Positions 1-40,454 of a stretch of 64,000 nt of DNA are shown piece after piece (position 1 is the stretch's first letter; each line of letters opens with the position of its first letter). The notes beneath the pieces are model-generated. The model worked only from the letters and a program-made list of their open reading frames with translations, had not been told where the DNA came from and ran no database searches. A program made the position numbers and the translations under genes. The stretch lies in contig OZ025886.1 of NCBI GenBank assembly GCA_964019415.1, positions 4,529,701 through 4,593,700 of the forward strand, given 5' to 3'. Source of the stretch: Ianthella basta (taxonomy: Eukaryota > Porifera > Demospongiae > Verongiida > Ianthellidae).

Positions 1-455
1 AAGGGGATTTATACATGCTCCACTGTACTACAGCTAACAAACAAATGTGTGTGTGTTCACTTATATTGTCTGACTCTTGTTGTGTTTGGGATCATCCTTT
101 ACTCAGTACTCCTCAGCATCTGTTCAATGTGCCTTCAGTGTCACCAGAAGGAGAAGATAATCGTGTCTTTCTCCCTCACAGTCACACTCTAAACTCCTCC
201 ACACGACAGCATAGGCACTGGAGGTGTAGCCAGGAGGAAAGCCCTCTAATTCCCTGGGAGGAGTGACCTTAAGCCGTATCGACCAATTCCCAACGTGCAA
301 TATTGAGTCCCTTGATTTCCCAAACACATCAGACCTCACCAATTTATATGGTAATTAATTTAGGTAACACACTACATTTCACTGCATGAGTTTGTGGTTT
401 CATTAATTAACTTGTGCTGGACACATTCTCAATGTAGCACTTAAAATAATTTTTA
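1..455. other. intergenic, no gene seen
   Basis: I see no exon with splice signals in this stretch. It should contain the 3' untranslated end of the minus-strand gene that terminates at 456. Short open frames on both strands show no recognisable domain. Confidence 0.4.
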
Positions 456-832
456 TTATAAGGGCTGGTTCTCCTCGGGTCGCAGGTGCTGTGGTTTGCC
501 AGGGGATGGAGGGGGCTTCTTGCCTGATTTGCCTTTGCCCTCTGATCTCTTCACTTTGCCCAATTTCTTGTTAAGGTCGGCCATGAAGTTGTCTGCTGAC
601 TGTTGAGAGGTGGAGGTCCGTCTTGGCTCAGCACCTGCTCCACCTCTGCCGAGTTGCTTCTTTTGGGAGGCACTCTTTTGAGGGGCATGAGTGGGTGATT
701 GCCAAGCCTCTTGTACATGGTTATACTTGGCCTTGTCAGAGCCTCCCTTATCCTTAGTTCCAACGTACTCCCCTCCTTCAGCCAGTGCTTGCTCCTTCAG
801 TCTCTGCTGAATCATGTCACCCATCTGTTCTG
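456..832 (-). CDS. C-terminal exon of an unrecognised basic, proline-rich protein
   Basis: A minus-strand open frame of about 122 codons ends with TAA at 458-456. An AATAAA-type polyadenylation signal (457-452) overlaps the stop, so the 3'UTR may be very short or the signal fortuitous. The frame opens just downstream of a possible 3' splice site (AG before 832), so it could be the last exon of a longer gene or a single small ORF from the Met at 824. The protein is hydrophilic: a helical start (GDMIQQRLKEQALAEGG), a Ser/Gln-rich middle, the segment FMADLNKKLGKVKRSEGK, then a Lys/Pro tail. The middle segment loosely recalls short actin-binding motifs, but I do not recognise the family. If upstream exons exist they lie to the right and would overlap the divergent first exon of NLR1. 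Composition and the poly(A) signal favour a real exon. Confidence 0.45.
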
Positions 833-1015
833 TTGTATAACACAGATGAGGAAGATGGGGTTAGTACAGTGGACCTCCTCATAAAGGACACCTCTCTAAT
901 GACAATCCCAGACAATGAATTTTGGTGTGTTGCAAGAAAGGTAGATGACGTAATTAGATTGCACAACAACGGAAGCAGTTGAAGAGAAAATTCCAAACCG
1001 ACCAAATCTGTGACA

Positions 1016-30792
<29,777 letters not shown>

Positions 30793-31824
30793 CACCTGGT
30801 CCAGTCCTTTTTGTCAATGTACAATATCACACAGCATTTTATATGTGTGGAAACATAGCACATTTATATTTCTTTCTTGTTGTCCATGTGTCCTTGTGTT
30901 GCAGTTGTGATAATAGTGTCAATGTTGTCATATTGAGTGTAAAGATGGCTTAGCTGAGCAGCTAGATCTGGAGTTATGGCAGCTGGTTTAAACATTCTGT
31001 ACTCAGACGATATAATGTAACATGCAATTGGAGCATGTGAGCTGAGATAACTCACTAGTCAGCTGCAGACAATATTGAATGAAACAGCTTGCAACGTGTG
31101 GTGTGAAAGGAGGGGTAAATTGACTGTGCATGATTATGTGACCAATCAAGACAGCAATAAATGTAATAAATAAGTGTATGGGACAATTGAGCCCTCATTA
31201 CCCATGTACTGGTACATATTCATGGGTACTTTGTGTCCTTGTAGATCTGATCTCCGAAATCAATTGCAACATTTCAGTAAGTGCACAGCATTCTCAGCAT
31301 CTGCATCTGCATTGTATATAGACCATTATTAATAATAAATTTGCAAGCATATTATGCATTTATGTAGCTAAGAATGATGCAAGTGTAGTCACGAGAAGCG
31401 CAAGGAACACTACTCGCAGGTGCTTGGCTGCATGGCTCCAGTTCAAGATATCCTTTGCCCTGCACTCAGCCATCATGGGTACCCAATCTCCTTTTCCCTC
31501 CTCACTGCCTGACATTTCCTCGCTACAAGTGAGGGGAAGGTTCCGAGGATCTGACTCAATGCATGTATCGAACAAATGCATCTATAGCGACTCCTTGACC
31601 TTTTTCATATACTGTTCTAGTATGTATGCTTTTGTGTTTGAAGGCAGTGTGCAAGTGTGCCTATGTAGTGAGTTTCATTGGCCCTCGTAAGGGAAACCCC
31701 AATAGTCACATGGTTGTTCTGCGTGACGATTATGTCAATGGTTATTTTGGGATGTAGACGTTTATACAGTTATTTAACCGCATGTTCCATTATTAATTCA
31801 CTTTTGCTCGAATTAAAGCAGAAG
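30793..31824. other. NLR1 3'UTR and intergenic region
   Basis: Contains two overlapping AATAAA signals (31156-31170) that probably end the NLR1 transcript. The rest is the upstream region of the JMY/WHAMM-like gene; no TATA box or exon was identified with confidence. Confidence 0.5.
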
Positions 31825-33596
31825 ATGGAGAGTCACAGCAGTTTGGATGAAAGCCAGTTCGTTCCAGTCAAGGAGGACTATTTCTCTGTGCGACCGTCTT
31901 ACAATGGCAAGTCCTCGTACAGTTTCGCTGTCAGCGAAGGCAGCACGGTGTCTTATGTCCGTGTGGCTGTTGAGGGCCTCTCGGAGGACTTCCCTGATGC
32001 TCCAAACTCCATCGAAAGCGAATTCAGTTTTGAGAAGCTTTCTACCCACCATCAGAGGCTTGTTGAGCTGTTCCCAGGTCAGATCACGCCTGACATTCTC
32101 CCAGACCTGCCCAAAAAGCCCGGGTGAATTTGGGGCTACCTTGGATGGACCTCAGTAAATGTCCCCGAGGGATTATATGGGCAACTGGTGGCATACTTTG
32201 AGAATGTGGTCGAAGTCTGCGGTCCTCAAATTGGCCTACGGCTATTTTTTGACGAGATTATTCTATCAACTAGTGACTACGAGGAGAAATGGAGTAAACT
32301 GCACCAAAAGTATTACTCCGATGAGAGGGACAAGGCATTGCACCACTATGACCATGTGGTTGCGACACGAGAGGAGAGGGGTTTCACCTCTATCGATGAA
32401 CTGCATGAGTACTATGCAGAAGAGGATGAAGCGAATTTTTTCCTCTGTAAAGCGCAAAATGTGTTCTACTTGTACCAAACGAAGCCGTTTGAAGATATGT
32501 GTGAAATAGCCCGCAGTCAGCGGAATGAAGCGGCCCAGTATGTCGCAGAGTGTGGTGATGGTGAAAAGTTGGCTGCCGCGCAAGAGGAACGTGAGTACCA
32601 CAAAGAATACACTGCCTTGAAGGAGAAACTAGATGAGCTTCTCTTAGAGCGGTTCCAGGAAGAGGCAGAGAGAGCTGAGCTGAGGTTGTCACGTACCGAG
32701 GAAGATTGTGTTGGGTTTGGGGAACACTGGGACAAACGTGCATGGGGACGCCTGGAGGGCCTCAAGGACGAGGCCAACAAGGCAGTTGTGAAGTACTTGG
32801 AAGCAAAGCTGGAGCACTTGGAGGGACAGCGGGAGTTGGCGCTTCTTGCCATGGCCAAGGTAGAGGAGGGTCCTAACATGGAGAAGGAGCTAGCCAATCA
32901 CGAGGCAACCATTTACGACCTTCAAGCAAAGTGCCTTGAGGTGCAGCTGCTTTTGTTGAAGGAAGAAGACACAAAGCTCCAGTTTCAACTGCAGTACCTC
33001 GATGGGGAGCAGAGGAGGTCCTTGGAGAAGAAACAGAAGAGGTTATACACAAAAGGAGCCAAGTACAGAGTGAAGAAAGTGAGTTGTCCTTGATTGTCTC
33101 AGAAGACTACTGTTGTCAATAGTGCTTTCTATGTAATAGTTAAATGCTGACCAAGAGGTGTCTCTGAGATTTAGAGCACGAGGCACGAGGGCGCGAAGCG
33201 CCTGAGTGCCGAGTGGCCTAAATCTTCAGAGACACCGATTGGTCAGCATTTAAGTACGGGGTGCCATTTGTGTCATAATTTGGACTTCTGTCCTGATAAG
33301 GATATCAGTACTATTATATACATATCAGAACTCATTATATGCATATCATGACTATTATATGCATATAATGATCATGATATACATATCAGAACTCGTTATA
33401 TGCATATCATGACCATTATATCTATATCATGATCATGATATACATGTCAGAATTCATTATATGAATATCATGACCATTATATCCATATCATGACCATGAT
33501 ATACATATCAGAACTCATTATATGCATATCATGATCATGATATACATAATTATCATGACCATTATATATATCCATATCATGACCATCACTTATATT

Positions 33597-34850
33597 ATGA
33601 TGACTCTACTGAGCATGTTCAATAGCATGAGTGGGCCATGCTGCAGTAATATGGCTGGCCGTCCTGTTTTAGAATTGGACTTAGAAGAAGTGAAATACTT
33701 GTTGGCATTCAATTTTAATTTGGAAGACATTGCAGCTCTATTGGATGTTAGTAGATCAACACTTTACAGACATATGAAGATTGCTGGGATTGAGAAATAC
33801 ACTGACATTTCAGATAGACATCTTGATGAGACAGTCAGAAGAATCAAGAGTGACCACCCGAATGATGGTGAAATACTGATGCAGGCCCACTTGTTGAGAG
33901 TAGGTGTCTGTGTTCCACAGCAGAAGCTGAGATCGGCAATTCATCGTGTTGACCCAACAAACACTGCTTTACACCGTACTACAACAGTAAGAAGAAGGAT
34001 CTACCAGGTGGAAGGACCTAACAGTGTGTGGCACCTTGATGGCAATCACAAGCTTATTCGCTGGCGATTTGTGATACATGGAGGAGTAGATGGTTTTAGC
34101 CGAATGATTGTTTTCTTACAGTGTTCCACCAATAACACTGCACCTACAGTTGCCAAGCTCTTTGAAGATGCCATTTGCCAGTATGGTCTGCCAGAGAAGG
34201 TGCGTATTGACCTTGGAGGTGAGAACACAGATGTATGGCGTCTGATGAGTGATACACACAACAGTCCTTCAGCAGTTATTACAGGTAGCTCTACCCATAA
34301 TGAGCATATTGAGCGTCTGTGGAATGATGTTCGCACGTCAGTAACTGAAGAGTTTCGCTGTTTATTCTACCAGCTGGAGCATGACGGGTCACTGAATCCA
34401 TTGAATGAAACCGATATGCTTTGCCTACACTATGTTTTTGAAAGCAGAATCAACCGTGCCATCAACGAGTTTGCAGTTGCTTGGAACAACCATAAATTAT
34501 CTACCGAGGGAAACAGATCCCCCAATCAACTTTTTATGACGGGAATGCTAGCGTTGTCATCTTTCCATGGAAGCACCCCTATGTTGCCTAGTACACCAGT
34601 AGCTGCACAGCAAGGTGTAGTCAACAATTCTGCCAGACATTCAACCATCTCTTTACCAGGTGCATTGAGCCATGTTTGTGTGCCAAGGAGTCAGTTCGAG
34701 CTTTGCACCCTCTTGCAACAAGAACTGCAGAACCATATTAATCCTTTAGGTGAATCACATAGCCATGGTAAGGATATTTATCTCAATGCCATGTCTATTG
34801 TTTGCACTCACTTACAAATTCATGCAACTTGCTGCTGTGAATTGGACTGA
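33597..34850 (+). CDS. integrase-core (rve-like DDE) transposase
   Basis: Single exon, about 417 codons from the ATG at 33597 (a later Met at 33651 is also possible). A helix-turn-helix (FNLEDIAALLDVSRSTLYRH) comes first. The retroviral-type catalytic core follows: Asp in VWHLDGNHKL, Asp in VRIDLGGENT and Glu in HNEHIERLW about 33 residues later, with ITGSSTHNEHIERLW as the conserved signature and NHKLSTEGNRSPNQLF after it. No zinc-binding HHCC, RT or LTR is present, so it is not a retroelement. Related proteins are widespread in fish, cnidarian and sponge genomes, usually unannotated (family knowledge). The frame is intact. Confidence 0.85.
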   Translation: MMTLLSMFNSMSGPCCSNMAGRPVLELDLEEVKYLLAFNFNLEDIAALLDVSRSTLYRHMKIAGIEKYTDISDRHLDETVRRIKSDHPNDGEILMQAHLLRVGVCVPQQKLRSAIHRVDPTNTALHRTTTVRRRIYQVEGPNSVWHLDGNHKLIRWRFVIHGGVDGFSRMIVFLQCSTNNTAPTVAKLFEDAICQYGLPEKVRIDLGGENTDVWRLMSDTHNSPSAVITGSSTHNEHIERLWNDVRTSVTEEFRCLFYQLEHDGSLNPLNETDMLCLHYVFESRINRAINEFAVAWNNHKLSTEGNRSPNQLFMTGMLALSSFHGSTPMLPSTPVAAQQGVVNNSARHSTISLPGALSHVCVPRSQFELCTLLQQELQNHINPLGESHSHGKDIYLNAMSIVCTHLQIHATCCCELD

Positions 34851-35029
34851 ATAGTTCTGTACAATCACATTTGTTTGCTGGAAACGTATGATTAATTATG
34901 TCACTGAATGAAATATAAGCAATCAACAGTGATTACTGTCCCAACGTATAACACAACTCTGTATGTAGTTGGATGTAGCGCAATACACAGCACCATACAA
35001 TGCATATATGGTGAGACTTAGAAGAAGTG

Positions 35030-35667
35030 AAAGTACAGTAATGCCAACAAGTATATTTTACTTCTAAGTCCAATTCTAAAACAGGACGGCCAGCCATATT
35101 ACTGCAGCATGGCCCACTCATGCTATTGAGCATGCTCAGTAGAGTCATCATAATATAATAATTATAAGTGATGGTCATGATATGGATATATATAAATGGT
35201 CATAATAATTATGTATATCATAGTCATGATATACATATAATGAGTTCTGGTATGTATAATAGTCATTATATGGATATAATGGTCATGATATGCATATAAT
35301 GAGTTCTGATATGTATATCATGATCTATATATGCATATAATAGTCATGATATGCATATAATAGTCATGATATGCATATAATGAGTTCTGATATGTATATC
35401 ATGATCATTATTATTATGCATATAATAGTCATTATATGCATATAATAGTCATGATATGCATATAATGAGTTCTGATATGTATATCATGGTCATGATATGG
35501 GTATAATGGTCATGATATGCATATAATAAGTTCTGATATGTATATCATGGTCATGATATGAATATAATGGTCATGATATGCATATAATAAGTTCTGATAT
35601 GGATATTATAGTTCTGTTATCCATATCAAGAAAGAAGTCCCAATTATGACACAAACGGCACCCCATA
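35030..35667. repeat. right terminal region: inverted copy of satellites and of the ORF start
   Basis: Reading leftward on the minus strand it repeats the left end: TIR, ATATGCATAT-type satellite, then TGACTCTACTGAGCATG, GGCCATGCTGCAGTAATATG and the first ~20 codons of the transposase, fading near 35040. So the inverted repeat is about 600 bp and includes coding sequence. Confidence 0.75.
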
Positions 35668-36715
35668 TTTAAGTGTTATAGATCCCAACGATTGGGCAAG
35701 GAGCGGCAGCGAATCAGTTTAACTGCTCGTACTTGCGTCATCACGCGTCTTCCGGAAGTAGTTAGCAATTTTTGACAATGGCCGACATAATGCAGCAGAC
35801 GTTCCTAAAGGTCGGCAGTGGATGCGGCGCGTAAGCTAAACGTAAGCTTACTCACTGTCAGCCCCGTCAGCCACAGTGTTTCCCAGAGCGGTGTCCTATG
35901 CCTGTTCCCAGCTCGTAACCAGTTCCTTTCTCGGCTCTGGTTCATAGGCCGCTGCATGCCGGATTGTTGCGTTACCCTGTTTGTAGACGAACAAGTAAGC
36001 CGAGCGAACTGTACATCGTATGTTGTGGAGTTATCTACTATTGTTATCGCAGCTGCAGTTTCTCTGCTATAGACCACGGGCCCAAGCCACGCCCATGCTC
36101 TAAATCGCTATTTAGAGCATAGGCGCGAACGCCGCGCGTGCCACGCCCATGCTCTAAGTAATAGTTAAATGCTGACCAAGAGGTGTCTCTGAGATTTAGA
36201 GCACGAGGCACGAGAGCGCGAAGCGCCCGAGTGCCGAGTGGTCTAAATCTTCAGAGACACCGATTGGTCAGCATTTAAGTGTTATAGATCCCAACGATTG
36301 GGCAAGGAGCGGCAGCGAATCAGTTTAACTAATCGTACTTGCGTCATCACGCGTCTTCCGGAAGTAGTTAGCAATTTCTGACAATGACAGAGAAAACGTC
36401 GTTTGGTTATTGGGTTTGTCATCTCGTAGCAGACGTTCCTAAAGGTCGGCAGTGGATGCGGCGCGTAAGCTAACATAAGCTTACTCACTGTCAGCCCCGT
36501 CAGCCACAGCGTTTCCCAGAGCGGTGTCCTATGCCTGTTCCCAGCTCGTAACCAGTTCCTTTCTCAGCTCTGGTTCGTAGGCCGCTGCATGCCGGATTGT
36601 TGCGTTACCCTGTTTGTCGACGAAACAAGTAAGCCGAGCGAACTGTGCATCGTATGTTGTGGAGTTAGCTACTATTGTTATCGCAGCTGCAGTTACTCTG
36701 CGATAGACCACGGGC

Positions 36716-36875
36716 CCAAGCCACGCCCATGCTCTAAATCGCTATTTAGAGCATAGGCGCGAACGCCGCGCATGCCACGCCCATGCTCTAAATTGGCATT
36801 TAGAGCATAGCACGAACGACGCGCGTGCCACGCCCATGCTCTAAATCGGCATTTAGAGCATAGGCGCGAACGCCG
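36716..36875. repeat. tandem hairpin units CCACGCCCATGCTCTAAA
   Basis: Units of about 54-60 bp, each with GCTCTAAAT..ATTTAGAGC hairpin and CGCGAACGCCGCGCGTG, repeated about three times here and once at 36074-36152. Non-coding. Confidence 0.75.
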
Positions 36876-37490
36876 CGCGTCGAATTAGAACACGGCTAGA
36901 CGAAATAGACCACGGCGCGAAACAACACCCGGGTGTCTACGACGTTTAGAAACATCGTTTAGACGCACGTTACAATGGCAACGGGATCTATATGAACATT
37001 AGTGCACTGGTGTTAGGGGAGATGTACCTTGTTTCCAATTGGTTGTACCCTCATATAGCAGTGCTTGAACACTTGTATCTGATATTTGATGTGCTTGCTT
37101 AGTTAGTATACTGAACTTGAGCATGTAATACATGTAAGCCATCACCATGGTAACCTTCATACCCTAGTAACCATGTCATTTCAGGTGTTTCATGCTTGCT
37201 GTGTTTGATAGCTTGGCACACATGATGAATCACACACTGCCCTAGTCTCGCATAGCCAGACTGCCATTTTGCTCTGACTCTGCCCTCCGTGACTAACACT
37301 GCCCTCTGTATGTGAGAGCTGTCTGTGTGTAATGTTGGCATGTATGTGACGGTGGTTGGTGAGGTGTTTGTGTCTGACTTGTGTTTTGTGTAGAAAGAGC
37401 TGGAGGCTGCTGCTAAGGAGTGCCACAAGGATGCCTTGGCCTCTATGACAGCCAACATGGAGAGGAGCTATGCAGCACACATGGCAGCGG

Positions 37491-37521
<31 letters not shown>

Positions 37522-38555
37522 TGTGCATGTGTACAGCTAGGATCCAAACTGCTCTTGAGAAGAGCTGGCTGTAATGTGTGTGTGCTTGTGAACGTAAGCA
37601 GGAGATGAAGCTATTCCGGCTTCAAGCAGTGCTGAGGGTGAAGCAGTGCGAACAAGTGAGTACAGTGGAGGGCACGTGCATTAGTGAGGGCAGAGGGCAG
37701 AGACAACTGGAGTTGTGAGCTATCAGAGTGAGTGTGTGTCCACTACTTGTTTCTGTGTTGCCCATGCAGGGAGTACAGTCAAAGAAGGACACACCGAAGG
37801 GTTATGTCCCACCGTGGAAGAGGGTGCATGAGAAGCAAACAAAGGATGGCAGCAAGTCTTCTCCCAAGCCAGCCAAGTCCATGACAGCCCCTCAGATGTC
37901 CAGCCACAGTGAGCATGCCAGTGTCAAGCCTAGGAAGACACCTTTGTCCAGTGGTACTGCACCTTCGAGGAAGACAGGCTCAACTTAAGGAGTGCAGCTG
38001 GAGACCCTCTCTCCAGTGTCTGCCCAGATCAGGCCTTGCCCCTAGACCAGAACACCTTGATGAGACTGCTGCAGAGTATGCAACTCCAGGTGCAGCAGAA
38101 ATCAATCAGCCCCTTTGTGGCCACACCCCCAGTGCCAGTCACACCCCCTCAACCCCCGCCCCCAACACCACCTACTCCACCCCTACCCCCTCCAGTCCCT
38201 GTTCCCACTCCAACTCCGAATCCGCACCCAAAGACAACTGAAGTCAAAGTGGAAACGACAAAGCCCCCTACGTGCTGCCCCCCAAGCCGGGATCAGCATT
38301 GAAGACCTTATGAACATACGACTCAAGAAATCAAACTTGGGACAGTGTATCCGTGTGTCCAAGCAGGCGCTGTCCACAGAGGACGAGGTGAAGCTGATAA
38401 GGAGTGGAGGAGACCCTGAGAGGCTGTCACTGACTGACCCGCACCACGCAGCCTTGAAGAAGAGAGTGGCAGAGGTCAGGTTGAGGGTTGCCCCAGATCC
38501 AGATGATAACCATGGCGATGAAGGTGGCACCAGGGACGACAATGACTGGGCATAG

Positions 38556-39155
38556 CATGGCACAACCAGTGCAATCCCATTTCAGCTCATTGTATATGTA
38601 ATTACACACCCTGAGCAGGTCTGGGGTATTGATTTCTTTTTTATTCAGACTGTCCAATTCTGTTCTATGTACACAGTGTAATTCTGCCTTTTGAACTGGA
38701 GCATGTGATCTGGATGGATTGTGACAGGGCGTGTAAGAACATGGGTCAAAAATTGTGACATGTTCTTACACGTACTACTTGTGACTCGCAAGTAGTACAT
38801 GTTTGACTGACACGCTCCCGCCTCTAACTCCCTGGCCTCTTCACACAGTTGTGTATAAAGGATACAGTGTGCTTGCCACCACCCCATCTTCTGCATACAG
38901 TCCTATTCTGATATTACCGGACTGTGTGAGATAGCAGGCTACCCTGTGCACTACACTATTCACAACAACACATCTCTACAATGTGCCGATGAATCAAGCA
39001 ATCTACAGTGATAGCAACCATAAAATGTGCCTTCACCTTCAATAACGTGTAATGAATGGGTATGCTGCATGAGGGGACGGTCCACAAATGTATGATAATC
39101 AGAATAAGTAGCATAAATTGTCACATGACATGTCACATGGCAGTCACATGACACA
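38556..39155. other. convergent intergenic region with two adjacent hairpins
   Basis: Between the plus-strand JMY-like gene and the minus-strand TIMM44 gene. Perfect hairpins lie at 38730-38772 (14-bp arms CGTGTAAGAACATG) and 38771-38797 (GTACTACTTG arms). A minus-strand AATAAA lies near 38640. A short direct repeat (TCACATGACACATCACATGA) occupies 39115-39185. Confidence 0.6.
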
Positions 39156-39851
39156 TCACATGATGGTCACATGACACATCACATTACATATACGTAACAG
39201 TACATATGCATGCACAATAACATGTATTAAAACAACTCCATAAATACATGAGTCACACAACAGCTTTCCCGTGTGTTGTATGGCAAACTCCATCACACGC
39301 CACGCTGTCTTGTGGTCATAAATAGATTGGTCCCTACACAACGCCCACACGTACATCACATTCTCAATGTTGTCCTGGAGGAGAGGGGAAGGGGAGGAAG
39401 AAAGAGGATTGTTAAAGACTGCCACACAACATCACCACCATATTTACAAGTAGACAAAGCTACTTCCACACTCCACTGTACTCTCAGCATACAAGCTTCT
39501 CCCGTCCCCTCCCTCTCCCCTCCCCCCTCCTCCCGTCCCTTTCCCCCCTCCTGTCCCATTCCCATCCCCTCCTGTCCCATTCCCATCCCCTCATGTCCCC
39601 TCCTGTCCCCTCCCGTCTCCTCCCATCCCCTCCCCTCCACCTCCTTTCCCTGCGGCCATGCTCAGTGTCGGTGGGGCTAACCTCTCCACCCTCCACAATC
39701 TCTCCTTTGGCATTTCGCACTATCATCAGTTGTTGGGCAGAGAAGGTGAGAATGAGGACCGGACCCTGTTCCAGGACCTTCGCCATGGCAATCTAATGGT
39801 GGATGGAAAGGGGACAGGGCAGTGATTGACAGGGCAGTGTGCGCGTGTGTG

Positions 39852-39960
<109 letters not shown>

Positions 39961-40078
39961 ATGTGTGTGTGTGTGTCCTCACATCAATGTCTCTAACGTC
40001 CAACACTTTACAGTCCATTTTCCTTCCAACTGACGAGTGTTGCTCAATCTGAGCCGCCAACATATTGTAGGCCTGGAC

Positions 40079-40079
<1 letters not shown>

Positions 40080-40114
<35 letters not shown>

Positions 40115-40116
40115 AC
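40080..40116. repeat. (CAA)n microsatellite
   Basis: About 12 CAA units directly before the acceptor of the TIMM44 exon at 40072; on the minus strand (TTG)n supplies the pyrimidine-containing tract. Confidence 0.9.
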
Positions 40117-40289
40117 ATGACACATCATCGTGGGTACATCCTTACTCTCTCCTACCAGGACTAAGCACTCACTGGTGTGTGGCACCAGTCCTTTAGCACC
40201 TAAAGCTTCCCTTGCAAGAAGGCCTGGACAGTTAGAGAGAGACATTACTATAGTGAAGATATGTAGGTCGCAACCATATGCCATTGCAC

Positions 40290-40394
40290 ACACATGCATG
40301 CTCGCACGCACACACACACAGGCACACACGCACAACACACACACACATGCACACACACACACACACACACACGCACACACACGCACACACACGT

Positions 40395-40453
<59 letters not shown>
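40290..40453. repeat. interrupted (CA)n microsatellite
   Basis: CA repeat with scattered G substitutions, then a pure stretch to 40453. It forms most of the TIMM44 intron between exons 40589-40465 and 40223-40173. Confidence 0.95.

Positions 40454-40454
<1 letters not shown>

Larger units (their letters stand above)
33255..35667 (+). mobile_element. DNA transposon with rve-type integrase core, 6-bp target duplication
   Basis: 2413 bp. The ends TACGGGGTGCC.. and ..GGCACCCCATA are inverted repeats of about 54 bp with a handful of mismatches, and TTTAAG stands on both sides (33249-33254, 35668-35673). The second tandem repeat copy shows the same site empty (single TTTAAG near 36272). Inside the TIRs are subterminal satellites of ATATGCATATCATGA type, inverted between the ends. 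One integrase-like gene lies between. The class with rve-like DDE and 6-bp duplications that I recall is IS3EU; this assignment is tentative. Confidence 0.8.
33134..36760. repeat. tandemly duplicated ~0.6-kb repeat, first copy split by a transposon
   Basis: Copy 1: 33134-33254 and 35674-36156. Copy 2: 36157-36760. Both begin GTAATAGTTAAATGCTGACC, contain a foldback of about 110 bp (TGCTGACCAA..TTGGTCAGCA; 33147-33250 and 36170-36275), and end in CCACGCCCATGCTCTAAA hairpin units. They differ by one replaced block near 35780 and 36385 and a few substitutions. Confidence 0.8.
33079..37393. other. first intron of the JMY-like gene
   Basis: Holds a tandem duplication of a 0.6-kb repeat (33134-33254 plus 35674-36156, then 36157-36760), a 2.4-kb transposon inside the first copy, and short hairpin units to 36870. 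The remainder to 37393 shows no exon. Confidence 0.55.
31825..38555 (+). pseudogene. JMY/WHAMM-like Arp2/3 activator, disrupted reading frame
   Basis: Family role: promotes actin nucleation through WH2 and central-acidic motifs with membrane or microtubule contacts. Exons 31825-33078, 37394-37495, 37602-37655 and 37770-38555, all phase 0 with GT-AG ends. Domain order matches JMY/WHAMM: N-terminal domain (EGLYGQLVAYFENVVEVCG), long coiled coil (residues about 190-420), YVPPWKR segment, poly-proline region, WH2-like IEDLMNIRLKKSN, and an acidic end with the Arp2/3-contacting Trp (DDNDWA). Lesions: TGA at 32125-32127, where relatives have Gly before an aromatic (PSGxW), a one-base loss between 37930 and 37985, and one extra base probably in the C6 run near 38276. 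A pseudogene, a damaged allele or consensus errors are all possible; conserved splice sites argue that decay, if real, is recent. Confidence 0.7.

Noticed and set aside
32125-32155. A 32-bp mini-intron removing the TGA of the JMY-like gene (GT at 32124, AG at 32155)
   Set aside because: Joining these ends puts the following sequence in the wrong frame, and 32 bp is shorter than usual for animal introns; a nonsense change is simpler.
33295-33600. ATATGCATATCATGA repeats as an origin of replication or microsatellite
   Set aside because: They lie inside the TIRs of the integrase-core transposon and are mirrored at its other end, so they are subterminal repeats of that element.
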